Part shown: positions 38,281-47,680 of the stretch, one piece after another
Layout of the letters: each line of letters opens with the position of its first letter
How positions within the stretch are numbered: position 1 is the stretch's first letter
From: G965215225 sp965215225
GTDB lineage: Bacteria; Pseudomonadota; Gammaproteobacteria; CBDBNL01; JAAOII01
NCBI GenBank assembly: GCA_965215225.1
Contig: OZ244039.1
Coordinates: forward strand, 992,001-1,056,000
Reading direction: 5' to 3'
DNA: 64,000 nucleotides
Notes under the pieces: generated by a model
Told to the model about the DNA's origin: nothing
What the model saw: the letters and a program-made list of their open reading frames with translations, nothing else
The model's database searches: none
Program-made: the position numbers and the translations under genes

Positions 38281-40733
38281 TCGATTCTTTAGGGTTGGTT
38301 TTTGCTAATAATATTACCTCCCTTATTATGCCTCCCCAGCGCATTCTGTCTAGTCTGATGGGTCTGATGTGGAGGCTGTGGAGGCTTCTTTCCTTTTTGA
38401 TAGTAGCTGGCTTCTTAGTTCTTACTGCCTGTGCTGGTGGGGGAGGCGCCGGTTCAAGTGGAGGTCCTCCCAGTGCTTTTAAGGTGAAACTCACTTTTGC
38501 TCCTATACCGGGCGGTTTTCGCATAAGCAACCAATCGGACTTTGGTAATTTCGTTTCTTTGAACATCACAGCAACCAATGGAGGCAGGTCAATATCGAGG
38601 GCTGTTTCGATTACCGAATTGAGTGATGACAGCTATGATTTTACTGGGCTACTTGACCTTGATTGGAAGTTTGAGGTTGTAGGGATTCTTAGTGATGGCG
38701 GGGAGCGGGAAATAGTGATAGATTTTGTTTGGGCTGACAATAAGGCAGACCACAACAACGGTGGCATTCGGCCGGGGGCTAATTATGATGGAGATGGGCG
38801 AGCGAATAGTGAGGATCCAGATGACGATAATGATGGGTTGGAGGATGGTTCGGACCGATGTAGGACTGGTGAGAGAGGTTGGATGAGTAACTCATCGACC
38901 GACCATGATAATGATGGATGCCGTGATGCAGGTGAGGATGACGATGATGATAATGATGGGTTGAAGGATACTGATCCGAAAGAGGATCAGTCTAATTCAG
39001 ATGGAGTGAGTTGCCGGTTGTTAGCGGATTGTGATAATGATACTATCAGAGATATAGATGAGGTAGCAGTAAATTGTGTGACAAGAGCCGATTGTGATAA
39101 TGATGATGTTGGGGATGCTGAGGGGGATGCCTGTCCTGTTGGGGAGTCAGGTTGGCAAAGCAATGAACAGACCGATAATGATGGGGATGGTTGCCAAGAT
39201 GCAAGTGAGGACATAGATGATGATGGCGATGGATTGATAGAGATAGCCACAGCAGCGGGATTGAATTCAGTTCGCTATGCTCTAAATGGCAATGGCAGCC
39301 GGTCAGCGGAGAATGAGGCGCTTGATACCATTGGCTGTGGCGGTGATGGTAACATCACTTCTTGTTCTGGCTATGAGCTGGTTATGAATATAAGTCTTGC
39401 CAATTATAGAGCTGACAAAGGCTGGCAACCCTTGGGTCATGATACAGATAGTGGTAACATTGGATGTGATGGAGATGCTTTTGATGGGACTTTTGACGGC
39501 AATGGTTGGACGATTAGTGATTTGAACATCAGTCGTTCAGCTGAGGATTGTGTGGGTTTGTTTGGTCATATGGCTAGGGGTTCAGAGATTCGCAATCTGA
39601 CGCTTAGTGGCGAAGCAGTCACAGCTAGGAATAGGGTAGGAGCTCTGGTGGGGGAGGGTAATTCTGCTCGGATTGTTGCTGCTGAGGTTGTGATGGATAA
39701 GATGAGAGGTGTTACTGCTGTAGGAGGTCTGATGGGACTAGGTAATGATGTTCGCGTTCATTCTTCTTCGGTTGAGGTGGCTAAGGTGGAAGGGGTTGGT
39801 CTTGGTGCTAGGATAGGAGGTCTGATAGGGAGTGGTGAAATCTCTCGGATTCATTCTTCTTCAGTTGTGGTAGCTGAGGTGAGTGGAAGTAGTAGTGTAG
39901 GCGGTTTGGTAGGATTTGGTAACTTGGCTCGGGTTCATTCTTCTTCGGTTGTGGCAGCTAAGGTGAGTGGGTTTAGTGAAGTGGGCGGTTTGATAGGAGA
40001 CGGTGAAAATGCTCGAGTAGTTTCTTCTTCGGTTGTGGTGAATAGGGTGAGCGGGACTAGTGACAATGTAGGCGGTCTGCTGGGGAGTGCTACTTCGATT
40101 CGGGATCCTTCTTCTCCGGTTTGGATCGTTTCTTCTTCGGCTGTGGTGAATGAGGTGAGCGGGAATCAAAGAGTAAGCGGTCTGGTGGGGCAAGGTGGAA
40201 CTGCTCGGATTGTTTCTTCTTCGGTTGTAGTGGGTAAGATGAACGGGAATAATCAAATGGGTGGTCTAGCGGGGAATTTTGACGATGCTAAGGCTGCCTA
40301 TTCTTATGTAGTCTCAGGCACTAATACTCCTATGCTGGTTGGAAAAGAGAGCGGGGCCAATGGAGTTGCTTCCTATTGGGACAGTGATACCAGTGATGCC
40401 ACTAGTGTAAACATTGGTGCCCCTCAGACCACTAATGCTCTTCGCGGTCCAACTGGCTATGAGATGATTTATGCCACTTGGGATGATAACACAGATCTAT
40501 TTGGTGAGGGGAACGTGCCATTGGCGGTCTGGTGTGATGAGGATAATAGCGGGAGCATAGAGTCAGATGAAGAAACCAATGCCAATCTCATCTGGGATTT
40601 TGGTGACTCGGATGAATATCCCGCCATTAATTGCACTCCCACTAGTCCTGCCGAATGGCGCAACTGGTGGTCTTTGAATTCAACTGGCAAGCCCCAAATA
40701 GACCAAAGCCTTTTAGACGAGCGGCTTCCCTAG
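38268..40733 (+). CDS. Large lipoprotein with Asp-rich calcium-binding repeats and GLUG-like repeats (paralogue 1)
   Basis: This is an 821-residue predicted lipoprotein. A hydrophobic segment leads to the lipobox LTAC with the acylated cysteine near residue 55, followed by a Gly/Ser linker. M21 (38328) is an alternative start nearer the usual signal length. Residues about 65-165 form an unknown domain. Residues 174-324 are Asp-rich D-x-D-x-D-G repeats like thrombospondin type 3, with paired cysteines. Residues about 425-680 hold about eight repeats of 26-28 residues (GGLVGxGxxARIxSSSVV), like GLUG motifs of beta-solenoid surface proteins. The C-terminus has WCDEDNSGSIES and AEWRNWW. The function is unknown; surface exposure and Ca2+ dependence are inferred. 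Confidence 0.78.
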   Translation: MTKLLDSLGLVFANNITSLIMPPQRILSSLMGLMWRLWRLLSFLIVAGFLVLTACAGGGGAGSSGGPPSAFKVKLTFAPIPGGFRISNQSDFGNFVSLNITATNGGRSISRAVSITELSDDSYDFTGLLDLDWKFEVVGILSDGGEREIVIDFVWADNKADHNNGGIRPGANYDGDGRANSEDPDDDNDGLEDGSDRCRTGERGWMSNSSTDHDNDGCRDAGEDDDDDNDGLKDTDPKEDQSNSDGVSCRLLADCDNDTIRDIDEVAVNCVTRADCDNDDVGDAEGDACPVGESGWQSNEQTDNDGDGCQDASEDIDDDGDGLIEIATAAGLNSVRYALNGNGSRSAENEALDTIGCGGDGNITSCSGYELVMNISLANYRADKGWQPLGHDTDSGNIGCDGDAFDGTFDGNGWTISDLNISRSAEDCVGLFGHMARGSEIRNLTLSGEAVTARNRVGALVGEGNSARIVAAEVVMDKMRGVTAVGGLMGLGNDVRVHSSSVEVAKVEGVGLGARIGGLIGSGEISRIHSSSVVVAEVSGSSSVGGLVGFGNLARVHSSSVVAAKVSGFSEVGGLIGDGENARVVSSSVVVNRVSGTSDNVGGLLGSATSIRDPSSPVWIVSSSAVVNEVSGNQRVSGLVGQGGTARIVSSSVVVGKMNGNNQMGGLAGNFDDAKAAYSYVVSGTNTPMLVGKESGANGVASYWDSDTSDATSVNIGAPQTTNALRGPTGYEMIYATWDDNTDLFGEGNVPLAVWCDEDNSGSIESDEETNANLIWDFGDSDEYPAINCTPTSPAEWRNWWSLNSTGKPQIDQSLLDERLP

Positions 40734-41296
40734 CTTCAATCTAAGGGCTAGATCCACTCCAACCAAATCCATTCCCCTCCTTAAACTGACGATTGGCTTT
40801 GATTAGTTCCTCAACTTCAACCGCAGCAGCCTAGATATTTGAACGGGATAAGCTAACCCCAACCAGACTCATTTAGCCAATCTGCTTCCCTCCTTAAACT
40901 CATAACTGACTTTCAATTAGTTCCTCATCACTTCCCAACTAGACCAAACCCATTTAGCCAATCTGCTTCCCTCCTTAAACTCATAACTGACTTTAACCAG
41001 TCGCTCATCATTTCCCAACTAGACCAAACCCATTTAGCCAATCTGCTTCCCTCCTTAAACTCATAACTGACTTTCAATTAGTTCCTCATCACTTCCCAAC
41101 TAGACCAAACCCATTTAGCCAATCTGCCTCCTTCCTTAAACTCATAATTGACTTTAATTAGTCGCTCATCATTTCAACCGAATGGTTAGTGGTTTTTGAA
41201 TGCGACTGGCAAACCCCAACTAGACCAAACCCATTTAGCCAATCTGCCTGCCTCCTTAAACTGATGACTGGTCAGCCTCTTAGCTTTAAAAAAGGC
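40734..41296. repeat. Degenerate repeats derived from the lipoprotein 3' end
   Basis: This gene-free stretch contains about five units of roughly 81 bases beginning CAACTAGACCAAACCCATTT. Aligned with the lipoprotein gene, each unit matches its last codons: the unit reads PQLDQTHLANLLPSLNS then stop, while the two genes end PQIDQSLLDERLP and PQIRQSLLDNMLP. One unit also retains a version of the upstream AEWRNWW coding part (ACCGAATGG...TTTTTGAATG) with a short deletion. So these are remnants of additional 3' ends, not unrelated noncoding DNA. Confidence 0.85.
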
Positions 41297-41466
41297 AAGT
41301 ATGAAGGAGACAAATCAGACCATTGAGACTGAAAAAGATGAAAAGGACTCTAGCTGAACTAGTCTGCTGGTGCTTTTTGATTAGACTAGCAAAAAAATAG
41401 CAAAAAAATGGCAAAAAATATGAGTGTTTTAGTGTGACAATATAACAATAGAACTATAATTATCGC
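41297..41466 (+). repeat. Duplicated recN 3' end and lipoprotein upstream region
   Basis: Bases 41297-41357 repeat the last 20 codons of recN (CAAGTATGAAGGAGACAAAT...GACTCTAGCTGA) with a few substitutions. The following 110 bases repeat the recN-lipoprotein spacer up to the ATG. This shows the second lipoprotein gene came from a tandem duplication of a segment of about 3.2 kb whose left end lay inside recN. Confidence 0.9.
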
Positions 41467-44124
41467 ATGACTAAATTACTCGATTCTTTAGGGTTGGTTT
41501 TTGCTAATAATATTACCTCCCTTATTATTATGCCTCCCCAGCGCATTTTGTCTGGTCTGATGGGTCTGATGAGGGGACTTCTATCCTTTTTGATAATAGC
41601 TGGCTTATTAGTTCTTACTGCTTGTGCTGGTGGTTCAGGCGGCGGTTCGGGAGGAAATGGCGATTCTCATACGGGCTTTGAGGTGAAACTCACCTTCGCT
41701 CCCATAGACAACGGTTTTCGCATAAGCAACCAATCGCACTTTGGTGATTTTGTTGTTTTGAGGATCACGGCAACCAGTGGAGAGAATGTTGAACCGGAAG
41801 AAGTCAGCATAGGCGAATTTGTTGATGATGGCCGCTATGATTTTACTGGGCTACTTGACCTTGATTGGAAGTTTGAGGTTGTAGGGATTCTTAGTGATGG
41901 CGGGGAGCGGGAAATAGTGATAGATTTTGTTTGGGCTGACAATAAGGCAGACCACAACAACGGTGGCATTCGCCCAGGTGCCAATTATGATGGGGATGGG
42001 CGAGCGAATAGTGTGGATCCAGATGACGATAATGATGGGGTGGATGATACTGAACCAGACCGATGTCGTACTGGTGCTATTAACTGGACAAGTAATAGTT
42101 CTAACGACAATGATGGGGATGGTTGCCGTGATAGAGATGAGGATGACGATGATGATAATGATAATGTCTTAGATTCGATGGATACAGGGACGGTTGATGG
42201 AAGGGAGTGTCGTTTGCATGAGGATTGTGATGATGATGGGGTAAATGATGATTCGGACCAATGTCGTACTAGTGTGATAAGTTGGACAAGCGATGAACAG
42301 ACAGATAATGATAATGATGGTTGCCGTGATGCAGGTGAGGATACGGATGACGATAATGATGGATTGGATGATGATGATCCGAAAGAGGATCAGTCTAATT
42401 CAGATGGAGTGAGTTGTCGGTTGTTAGCGGATTGTGATAATGATACTATCAGAGATATAGATGAGGTAGCAGTAAATTGTGTGACAAGAGCCGATTGTGA
42501 TAATGATGATGTTGGGGATGCTGAGGGGGATGCCTGTCCTGTTGGGGAGTCAGGTTGGAAAAGCAATGAACAGACCGATAATGATGGGGATGGTTGCCAA
42601 GATGCAAGTGAGGACATAGATGATGATGGCGATGGTTTGATAGAGCTAGCCACACACGAGGAGTTGAATGCAGTTCGCTATGCTCTAAATGGCAATGGCA
42701 GCAAGTCAGCGGCGAATGCGGCGCTTGATACCACTGGCTGTGGTGGTGATGGCGGCATTACTTCTTGTTCTGGCTATGAGCTGGTTGCGGATATCAGTCT
42801 TGCAACCTATGCCGATGATGAAGGAGGCAAAGGCTGGCAGCCCTTGGGTCATGATATCGATGATGCTACAACTGGATGTCAAGGAACTGCTTTTAATGGG
42901 ACTTTTGATGGCAATGGCTGGACGATTAGCAATTTAAGCATTAGTCGTTCGGGTGAGGATTGTGTGGGTTTGTTTGGTCATATGGCTAGGGGTTCAGAGA
43001 TTCGTAATTTGACTCTCAGTGGCGAAGCAGTGATAGGTAGGTTTAGTGTAGGAGGTCTGGTGGGGGAGGGGAATTCTGCTCGGATTGTTGCTGCTGAGGT
43101 TGTGATGGATAAGATTGGAGGTGAGGCTAGTATAGGTGGTCTGATAGGGGATGGTGATTCTGCTCAGATTCATTCTTCTTCGGTTGAGGTAGCTGAGGTG
43201 GAAGGGGTTGGTCTTGGTATTAGGATAGGAGGTCTGGTGGGGAGTGGTAAAAATGTTCGGATTCATTCTTGTTCAGTTGTGATGGGTGAGATAAAAGGGA
43301 ATAGTCCTATAGGAGGTCTGGTGGGGTTTGGTCTAAATGCCGTGATTATTTATTCTTCGGTTGTGGCAGCTGAGGTGAGTGGGAGTACTGTAATAGGCGG
43401 TCTGGTAGGGGATGGTAGAGAAACTGAGATTATTTCTTCTTCGGTTGTGGTGAATGAGGTCAGCGGGACTAATAATAATATAGGCGGTCTGGTAGGGGAT
43501 GGTAGAGATACTGAGATTATTTCTTCTTCGGTTGTGGTAGGTAAGGTGAGCGGGAATAATCAAATGGGCGGTCTGGTGGGGGATAGTGGAGATGCTCGGA
43601 TTGTTTCTTCTTCGGTCGTAGTAGGTAAGGTGAGCGGGAATAATCAAGTGGGCGGTCTGACAGGAGATTTTAGCAATGGCAAGGTTGCTTATTCTTATGT
43701 GGTCTTAGGCAGTAATACTCCTATGCTGGTTGGAGAAGAGAGCGGGGCCAATGGAGTTGCTTCCTATTGGGACAGTGATACTAGCAGTGCTACTAGTGTA
43801 AACATTGGTGCCCCTCAGACCACTAGTGCTCTTCGCGGTCCAACTGGCTATGAGATGATTTATGCCACTTGGGACGATAACACAGATCTATTTGGTGATG
43901 GGAATGTGCCATTGGCGGTCTGGTGTGATGAGGATAACAGTGGGAGCATAGAGTCAGCTGAACAAACCCCTGGCAATCTCATCTGGGATTTCGGTGAGTC
44001 GGATGAATATCCTGCCATTAAGTGCACTCCCACTAGTCCTGCCGAATGGCGCAACTGGTGGTTCTTGAATACGTCTGGCAAGCCCCAGATTCGCCAAAGC
44101 CTTTTAGACAATATGCTTCCCTAG
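41467..44124 (+). CDS. Large lipoprotein with Asp-rich calcium-binding repeats and GLUG-like repeats (paralogue 2)
   Basis: This is an 885-residue paralogue of the previous gene, with the same first 20 residues, lipobox LTAC (Cys near 53), Gly/Ser linker and order of domains. The Asp-rich region (about residues 171-391) is one or two units longer, including NDDSDQCRTSVISWTSDEQ. The GLUG-like region, about 498-744, has eight units with the consensus GGLVGDGxxTEIISSSVVVxxVSG. Several units differ between the paralogues, while the flanking sequence WKFEVVGILSDGGEREIVIDF is identical, so gene conversion or selection on the repeats is possible. M22 (41530) is an alternative start. No enzymatic motif is visible. 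Both may be adhesins or surface-layer components. Confidence 0.78.
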   Translation: MTKLLDSLGLVFANNITSLIIMPPQRILSGLMGLMRGLLSFLIIAGLLVLTACAGGSGGGSGGNGDSHTGFEVKLTFAPIDNGFRISNQSHFGDFVVLRITATSGENVEPEEVSIGEFVDDGRYDFTGLLDLDWKFEVVGILSDGGEREIVIDFVWADNKADHNNGGIRPGANYDGDGRANSVDPDDDNDGVDDTEPDRCRTGAINWTSNSSNDNDGDGCRDRDEDDDDDNDNVLDSMDTGTVDGRECRLHEDCDDDGVNDDSDQCRTSVISWTSDEQTDNDNDGCRDAGEDTDDDNDGLDDDDPKEDQSNSDGVSCRLLADCDNDTIRDIDEVAVNCVTRADCDNDDVGDAEGDACPVGESGWKSNEQTDNDGDGCQDASEDIDDDGDGLIELATHEELNAVRYALNGNGSKSAANAALDTTGCGGDGGITSCSGYELVADISLATYADDEGGKGWQPLGHDIDDATTGCQGTAFNGTFDGNGWTISNLSISRSGEDCVGLFGHMARGSEIRNLTLSGEAVIGRFSVGGLVGEGNSARIVAAEVVMDKIGGEASIGGLIGDGDSAQIHSSSVEVAEVEGVGLGIRIGGLVGSGKNVRIHSCSVVMGEIKGNSPIGGLVGFGLNAVIIYSSVVAAEVSGSTVIGGLVGDGRETEIISSSVVVNEVSGTNNNIGGLVGDGRDTEIISSSVVVGKVSGNNQMGGLVGDSGDARIVSSSVVVGKVSGNNQVGGLTGDFSNGKVAYSYVVLGSNTPMLVGEESGANGVASYWDSDTSSATSVNIGAPQTTSALRGPTGYEMIYATWDDNTDLFGDGNVPLAVWCDEDNSGSIESAEQTPGNLIWDFGESDEYPAIKCTPTSPAEWRNWWFLNTSGKPQIRQSLLDNMLP

Positions 44125-44520
44125 TTTCAGCCGAAACGGCTAGGACAAGACGTACTCCAACCAGACTCATTTAGCCAATCTGCCTCCCTTCTTAAACTCA
44201 CACTGACTTTAACTAGTCGCTCATCATTTCAACCGAATGGTTAGTGGTTTTTGAATGCGACTGGCAAACCCCAACTAGACCAAACCCATTTAGCCAATCT
44301 GCCTCCCTCCTTAAACTCATAACTGACTTTCAATTAGTTCCTCATCACTTCCCAACTAGACCAAACCCATTTAGCCAATCTGCCTCCTTCCTTAAACTCA
44401 CAACTGACTTTAACTAGTCGCTCATCATTTCAACCGAATGGTTAGTGGTTTTTGAATCGACTGGCAAACCCCAACTAGACCAAACCCATTTAGCCAATCT
44501 GCTTCCCTCCTTAACTGATG
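44125..44520. repeat. Degenerate lipoprotein 3'-end repeats, second block
   Basis: These are the same family as the block at 40.7-41.3 kb: several copies of the roughly 81-base unit, three of them joined to the ACCGAATGGTTAGTGG segment that resembles the coding sequence for AEWRNWW. Arrangement and spacing are similar in both blocks, which fits duplication of the gene together with its repeat tail. No reading frame is retained across units. Confidence 0.82.
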
Positions 44521-44798
44521 ACTGGCTTTGCCTAGTCCCTTAGCCTTAGCTGAAAGGGTTTATTACTCATTGGCGAGCTGTATCAATAATCTGCTTCATC
44601 TGGGTTCTAGTTCATAGATGCATAAGGGTGTATATATGTATATAGATGCATAGGGATGTATAAGAGCACACAAAAATTTAACAATTCTACTTTTGTCTGG
44701 CATTCTCAGCTGGTTCTTTGCTATAATTAATCTCAATATAAAAATAATAATAACAATGATAACAACACGATCTTTATACTCTTGTTGGTTCTTCGACC
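44521..44798. other. Spacer between lipoprotein repeats and radC
   Basis: No gene is seen here. There is a short TATATAGATGCATA-like tandem repeat around 44620-44660 (three to four copies of ATAGATGCATA variants). A TATAAT at about 44732 could be the -10 box of a radC promoter, without a good -35 box. Confidence 0.5.
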
Positions 44799-45473
44799 AT
44801 GCCAGCTAAGCTAATAAGCAAGCAGGGAGGACCGAGAGAGAAGCTCATTGAACAAGGAGCCCGTCATCTATCTGATGCCGAACTATTGGCAATATTTCTC
44901 CGCGTTGGTTATTCTGGCAAGAATGTTATGACTCTTGCCAATGAACTGGTTGATGAATATGGTCTTGGTTGGTTGCTTTCCAGCCCGATGAGAGAATTCT
45001 GCCAGGTAAAAGGGCTTGGCAAGTCTCACTATGTTCAGTTTCAAGCAGTGATGGAATTGGCACAGAGATATCTCCAAGATGTGATGAAACGGGAGACAGA
45101 TGTGATTGAATCATCGGAAGCCATGAAATCCTATCTGGTTCATTTACTCGGCGGTCAAACCAATGAGGTATTCGCTTGTATATTCCTTGATAATCGTCAT
45201 AGGGTTATTAAGTTTGAGAAGCTCTTCTATGGGACAATAGACTTTACGCCGATTTTTCCGCGTGAGATCATCCGAAAGGCATTGGAGCTAAACTCGGCCG
45301 CTCTTGTCATAGCACATAACCATCCTTCTGGGTTAGTGGATCCCAGCAAGGCAGACAAGGATATGACTATCACCATCAAGAAGGCCTGTAGTCTGGTGGA
45401 TATTTGCCTGCTAGATCACATTATTGTCAGTGGTGTCCATAGCCTGTCTTTTGCCGAAGAGGGCTTGATATAG
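44799..45473 (+). CDS. radC: DNA repair protein RadC / JAB-domain protein
   Basis: This is a 224-residue protein with the RadC N-terminal part (GPREKLIEQGARHLSDAELLAIFLRVGYSGKNV), a helix-hairpin-helix-like segment (REFCQVKGLGKSHYVQFQA) and the JAB/MPN metal-binding motif AHNHPSG with following D. The length is normal for RadC. The biochemical role of the family is uncertain despite its name. It starts at ATG after a long noncoding spacer and stands alone on the plus strand. Confidence 0.94.
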   Translation: MPAKLISKQGGPREKLIEQGARHLSDAELLAIFLRVGYSGKNVMTLANELVDEYGLGWLLSSPMREFCQVKGLGKSHYVQFQAVMELAQRYLQDVMKRETDVIESSEAMKSYLVHLLGGQTNEVFACIFLDNRHRVIKFEKLFYGTIDFTPIFPREIIRKALELNSAALVIAHNHPSGLVDPSKADKDMTITIKKACSLVDICLLDHIIVSGVHSLSFAEEGLI

Positions 45474-45754
45474 CCTCAGCCGCAAGAAACAAGGAGAAGA
45501 AACAAAAGAAGGACAGGCCTAGCTCTGCTATGGCTGCCTGCTTTCGCTTATTAATCTTCTCAAGAGGAAATTCTGGCTAAAGGTTCATTGAGGAAATAGC
45601 GCGCAATCTATAACCGGCACAAGACTGGTTGGCTGTCAATTCGCCAGCTCTGTTCCCAGTGCCTACAATAAGAGACGAAACTGCAGGGGTTTGGCAGAGG
45701 TTTAAATGTATAATCCTTCAATACCTAATAGAATTTAGAGGAGACCTCTTCTAT

Positions 45755-46144
45755 ATGATCATAAGCATAGGTTTTGATATAACTCAGATTCCGCGAGTAA
45801 AAGCAGTGTATGAGAAATACACCGACAGGTTTGTCCATAGGATTCTTGCGCCAGAGGAGCAGGAATCCTATCATCGCCGCGCTCATAAGATTGCCTATTT
45901 GGCAAAGAGGTTTGCGGTGAAAGAGGCAACTGCCAAGGCCCTAGGGACTGGTATGAAGGCAGGAGTATCATGGCGCCAGATAGCCGCCATCAACAAGCCC
46001 AGTGGCGAGCCCTATTTGTTGTTGCGCGGCGCTGCCTTAGAAAGAATGAAATCTCTCGGCGCCAAGCGTGCTCTTGTCACCATCAGCGATGATGGCCCCT
46101 ATGCTATGGCATTTGTGATATTCACTGATGAAGACAAGCCTTAA
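45755..46144 (+). CDS. acpS: Holo-[acyl-carrier-protein] synthase
   Basis: AcpS transfers 4'-phosphopantetheine from CoA to acyl carrier protein. I choose the ATG at 45755, preceded by GAGGAGA, giving about 129 residues starting MIISIGFDITQIPRVK (the conserved IGxDI). The upstream 42 in-frame codons are not family-like. The motif FAVKEATAKALGTG (FxxKEAxxKAxGTG) and VTISDDGPYAMAFVI are present. pdxJ, a common neighbour, is absent; the next gene is trpE, separated by a short spacer. Confidence 0.94.
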   Translation: MIISIGFDITQIPRVKAVYEKYTDRFVHRILAPEEQESYHRRAHKIAYLAKRFAVKEATAKALGTGMKAGVSWRQIAAINKPSGEPYLLLRGAALERMKSLGAKRALVTISDDGPYAMAFVIFTDEDKP

Positions 46145-46190
46145 GAGCTATAGAGGCAATGACATAAGAACTAGCAAAAGCTGACAATGA

Positions 46191-47660
46191 ATGAAGAGAG
46201 AGGAGTTTAATCGACTTAAGGAACAGGGTTATAATCGCATCCCTTTGGTTCGTTTTCGTTTGGCGGATATGGATACGCCGGTTAGCACCTATCTTAAACT
46301 GGCGAATAGTCCCTATAGCTACCTTCTCGAGTCGGTGCAGGGGGGCGAACGCTGGGGACGGTATTCGTTCATAGGCCTATCGGCGCGCAAGATTATTAAG
46401 GTAAATGGCGCTGAGGTCTCTTTATGCATAGGGGATAGAGAAGAGCATCATAGGGTAGAAGACCCTCTAGCTTTCATTGCCTCTTTTCATCAAGATGTTT
46501 CAGTGCCAGACTTGTCTTATCTGCCACGTTTTTGTGGTGGTCTGGTTGGCTACTTCTCTTATGAGACCATTGGCTATGTGGAACCCCGCTTGAAGCGAGT
46601 GTTTGCCAAGCCCAATCCACTGGATTGTCCTCATATACTCTTGATGGAGAGTGATGAGCTGGTGGTCTTTGATAATCAGAGCAATCAGCTGATACTAGTA
46701 TGCTATGCTCGCACCGATGAGGAAGATAGTTGGGATAGGGCACAAGAGAGGCTAGATGAGTTGGAGCGCCAACTGAGCCTTCCTTTGAAAGAGTCTCACC
46801 ATCTAGACATTCAAAAGAAGGAATTTGCTCTTGACTATGAGAACAGCTTTACCCGTGAGGACTATGAGGCGGCGGTTCGCAAGATTAAGGACTACATTCA
46901 TGCTGGCGATGTGATGCAGGTTGTGCCTTCCCAAAGGATGCATACTAAATTTACCCATGAGCCTTTTGATTTCTATCGGGCGTTGAGAGTAGTCAATCCT
47001 GCTCCCTATATGTTCCATCTTAATTTAGGCGACTTCTATGTGATAGGCGCCTCGCCTGAGATCCTGGCAAGACTAGAAGGCAAGCAGGTTACCCTTCGTC
47101 CTATAGCTGGCACCCGCCCGCGCGGTTCTACCCAAGAGGAAGACAACAAGCTAGAACAGGAATTGTTGAGTGATGAAAAGGAGCTGGCCGAACATGTCAT
47201 GCTGATAGATCTGGGCCGCAATGATGTAGGGAGGATTGCCAAGATAGGTTCGGTTCAGCTAACTGATAAGTTTGTGGTTGAACGCTACTCTCATGTCATG
47301 CACATAGTTTCCAATGTGATAGGCGAAATAAAGGATGGCTTAAGTGCTATGGATCTGCTTAAGGCAAGTCTGCCAGCTGGCACCCTGAGCGGCGCACCTA
47401 AGATAAGAGCGATGGAGATTATTGCCGAGCTGGAACCTATCCAGCGAGGTATCTATGGCGGCGCACTGGGTTATTTGAGTTGGCAAGGTAATATGGATAT
47501 GTGTATTGCCATTCGCACTGTGGTTATTAAGAACAAGAGCTTATATATTCAAGCAGGTGGTGGTATAGTGGCGGATTCAGAGCCAGCCCGCGAATGGGAG
47601 GAAACCATCAATAAACGCAAAGCAATATTCCGCGCCCTCAGTATGCTTCATCAGGGGTGA
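46191..47660 (+). CDS. trpE: Anthranilate synthase component I
   Basis: TrpE converts chorismate to anthranilate with TrpG, the first step of tryptophan synthesis. It has 489 residues. The Trp-binding regulatory motif LLESVQGGERWGRYSFIG is near the N-terminus, so feedback inhibition is expected. The catalytic half has MQVVPSQRM, GTRPRGSTQEED, LIDLGRNDVGR and PAGTLSGAPKIRAMEIIAEL, all signature phrases of the chorismate-binding family. trpG and the rest of the pathway are not in the window. trpS lies 11 kb away, but there is no sign of a shared operon. Confidence 0.96.
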   Translation: MKREEFNRLKEQGYNRIPLVRFRLADMDTPVSTYLKLANSPYSYLLESVQGGERWGRYSFIGLSARKIIKVNGAEVSLCIGDREEHHRVEDPLAFIASFHQDVSVPDLSYLPRFCGGLVGYFSYETIGYVEPRLKRVFAKPNPLDCPHILLMESDELVVFDNQSNQLILVCYARTDEEDSWDRAQERLDELERQLSLPLKESHHLDIQKKEFALDYENSFTREDYEAAVRKIKDYIHAGDVMQVVPSQRMHTKFTHEPFDFYRALRVVNPAPYMFHLNLGDFYVIGASPEILARLEGKQVTLRPIAGTRPRGSTQEEDNKLEQELLSDEKELAEHVMLIDLGRNDVGRIAKIGSVQLTDKFVVERYSHVMHIVSNVIGEIKDGLSAMDLLKASLPAGTLSGAPKIRAMEIIAELEPIQRGIYGGALGYLSWQGNMDMCIAIRTVVIKNKSLYIQAGGGIVADSEPAREWEETINKRKAIFRALSMLHQG

Positions 47661-47680
47661 GGGCTCGTTTGATTATTTAG

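Noticed and set aside
39861..40256. Minus-strand frames opposite the lipoprotein GLUG repeats (also 42994-43647)
   Set aside because: They mirror the repeated coding sequence of the plus strand and show His/Asn/Arg-rich repeats with no independent support.
41927..42172. Met-rich 81-residue frame inside the Asp-rich region of lipoprotein 2
   Set aside because: It is an out-of-frame reading of GATGATGAT-type codons that give Asp repeats in the real frame.
45474..45754. Possible small RNA in the spacer between radC and acpS
   Set aside because: I found no clear promoter, hairpin or terminator. Only weak TATAAT-like bases near 45709 were seen.
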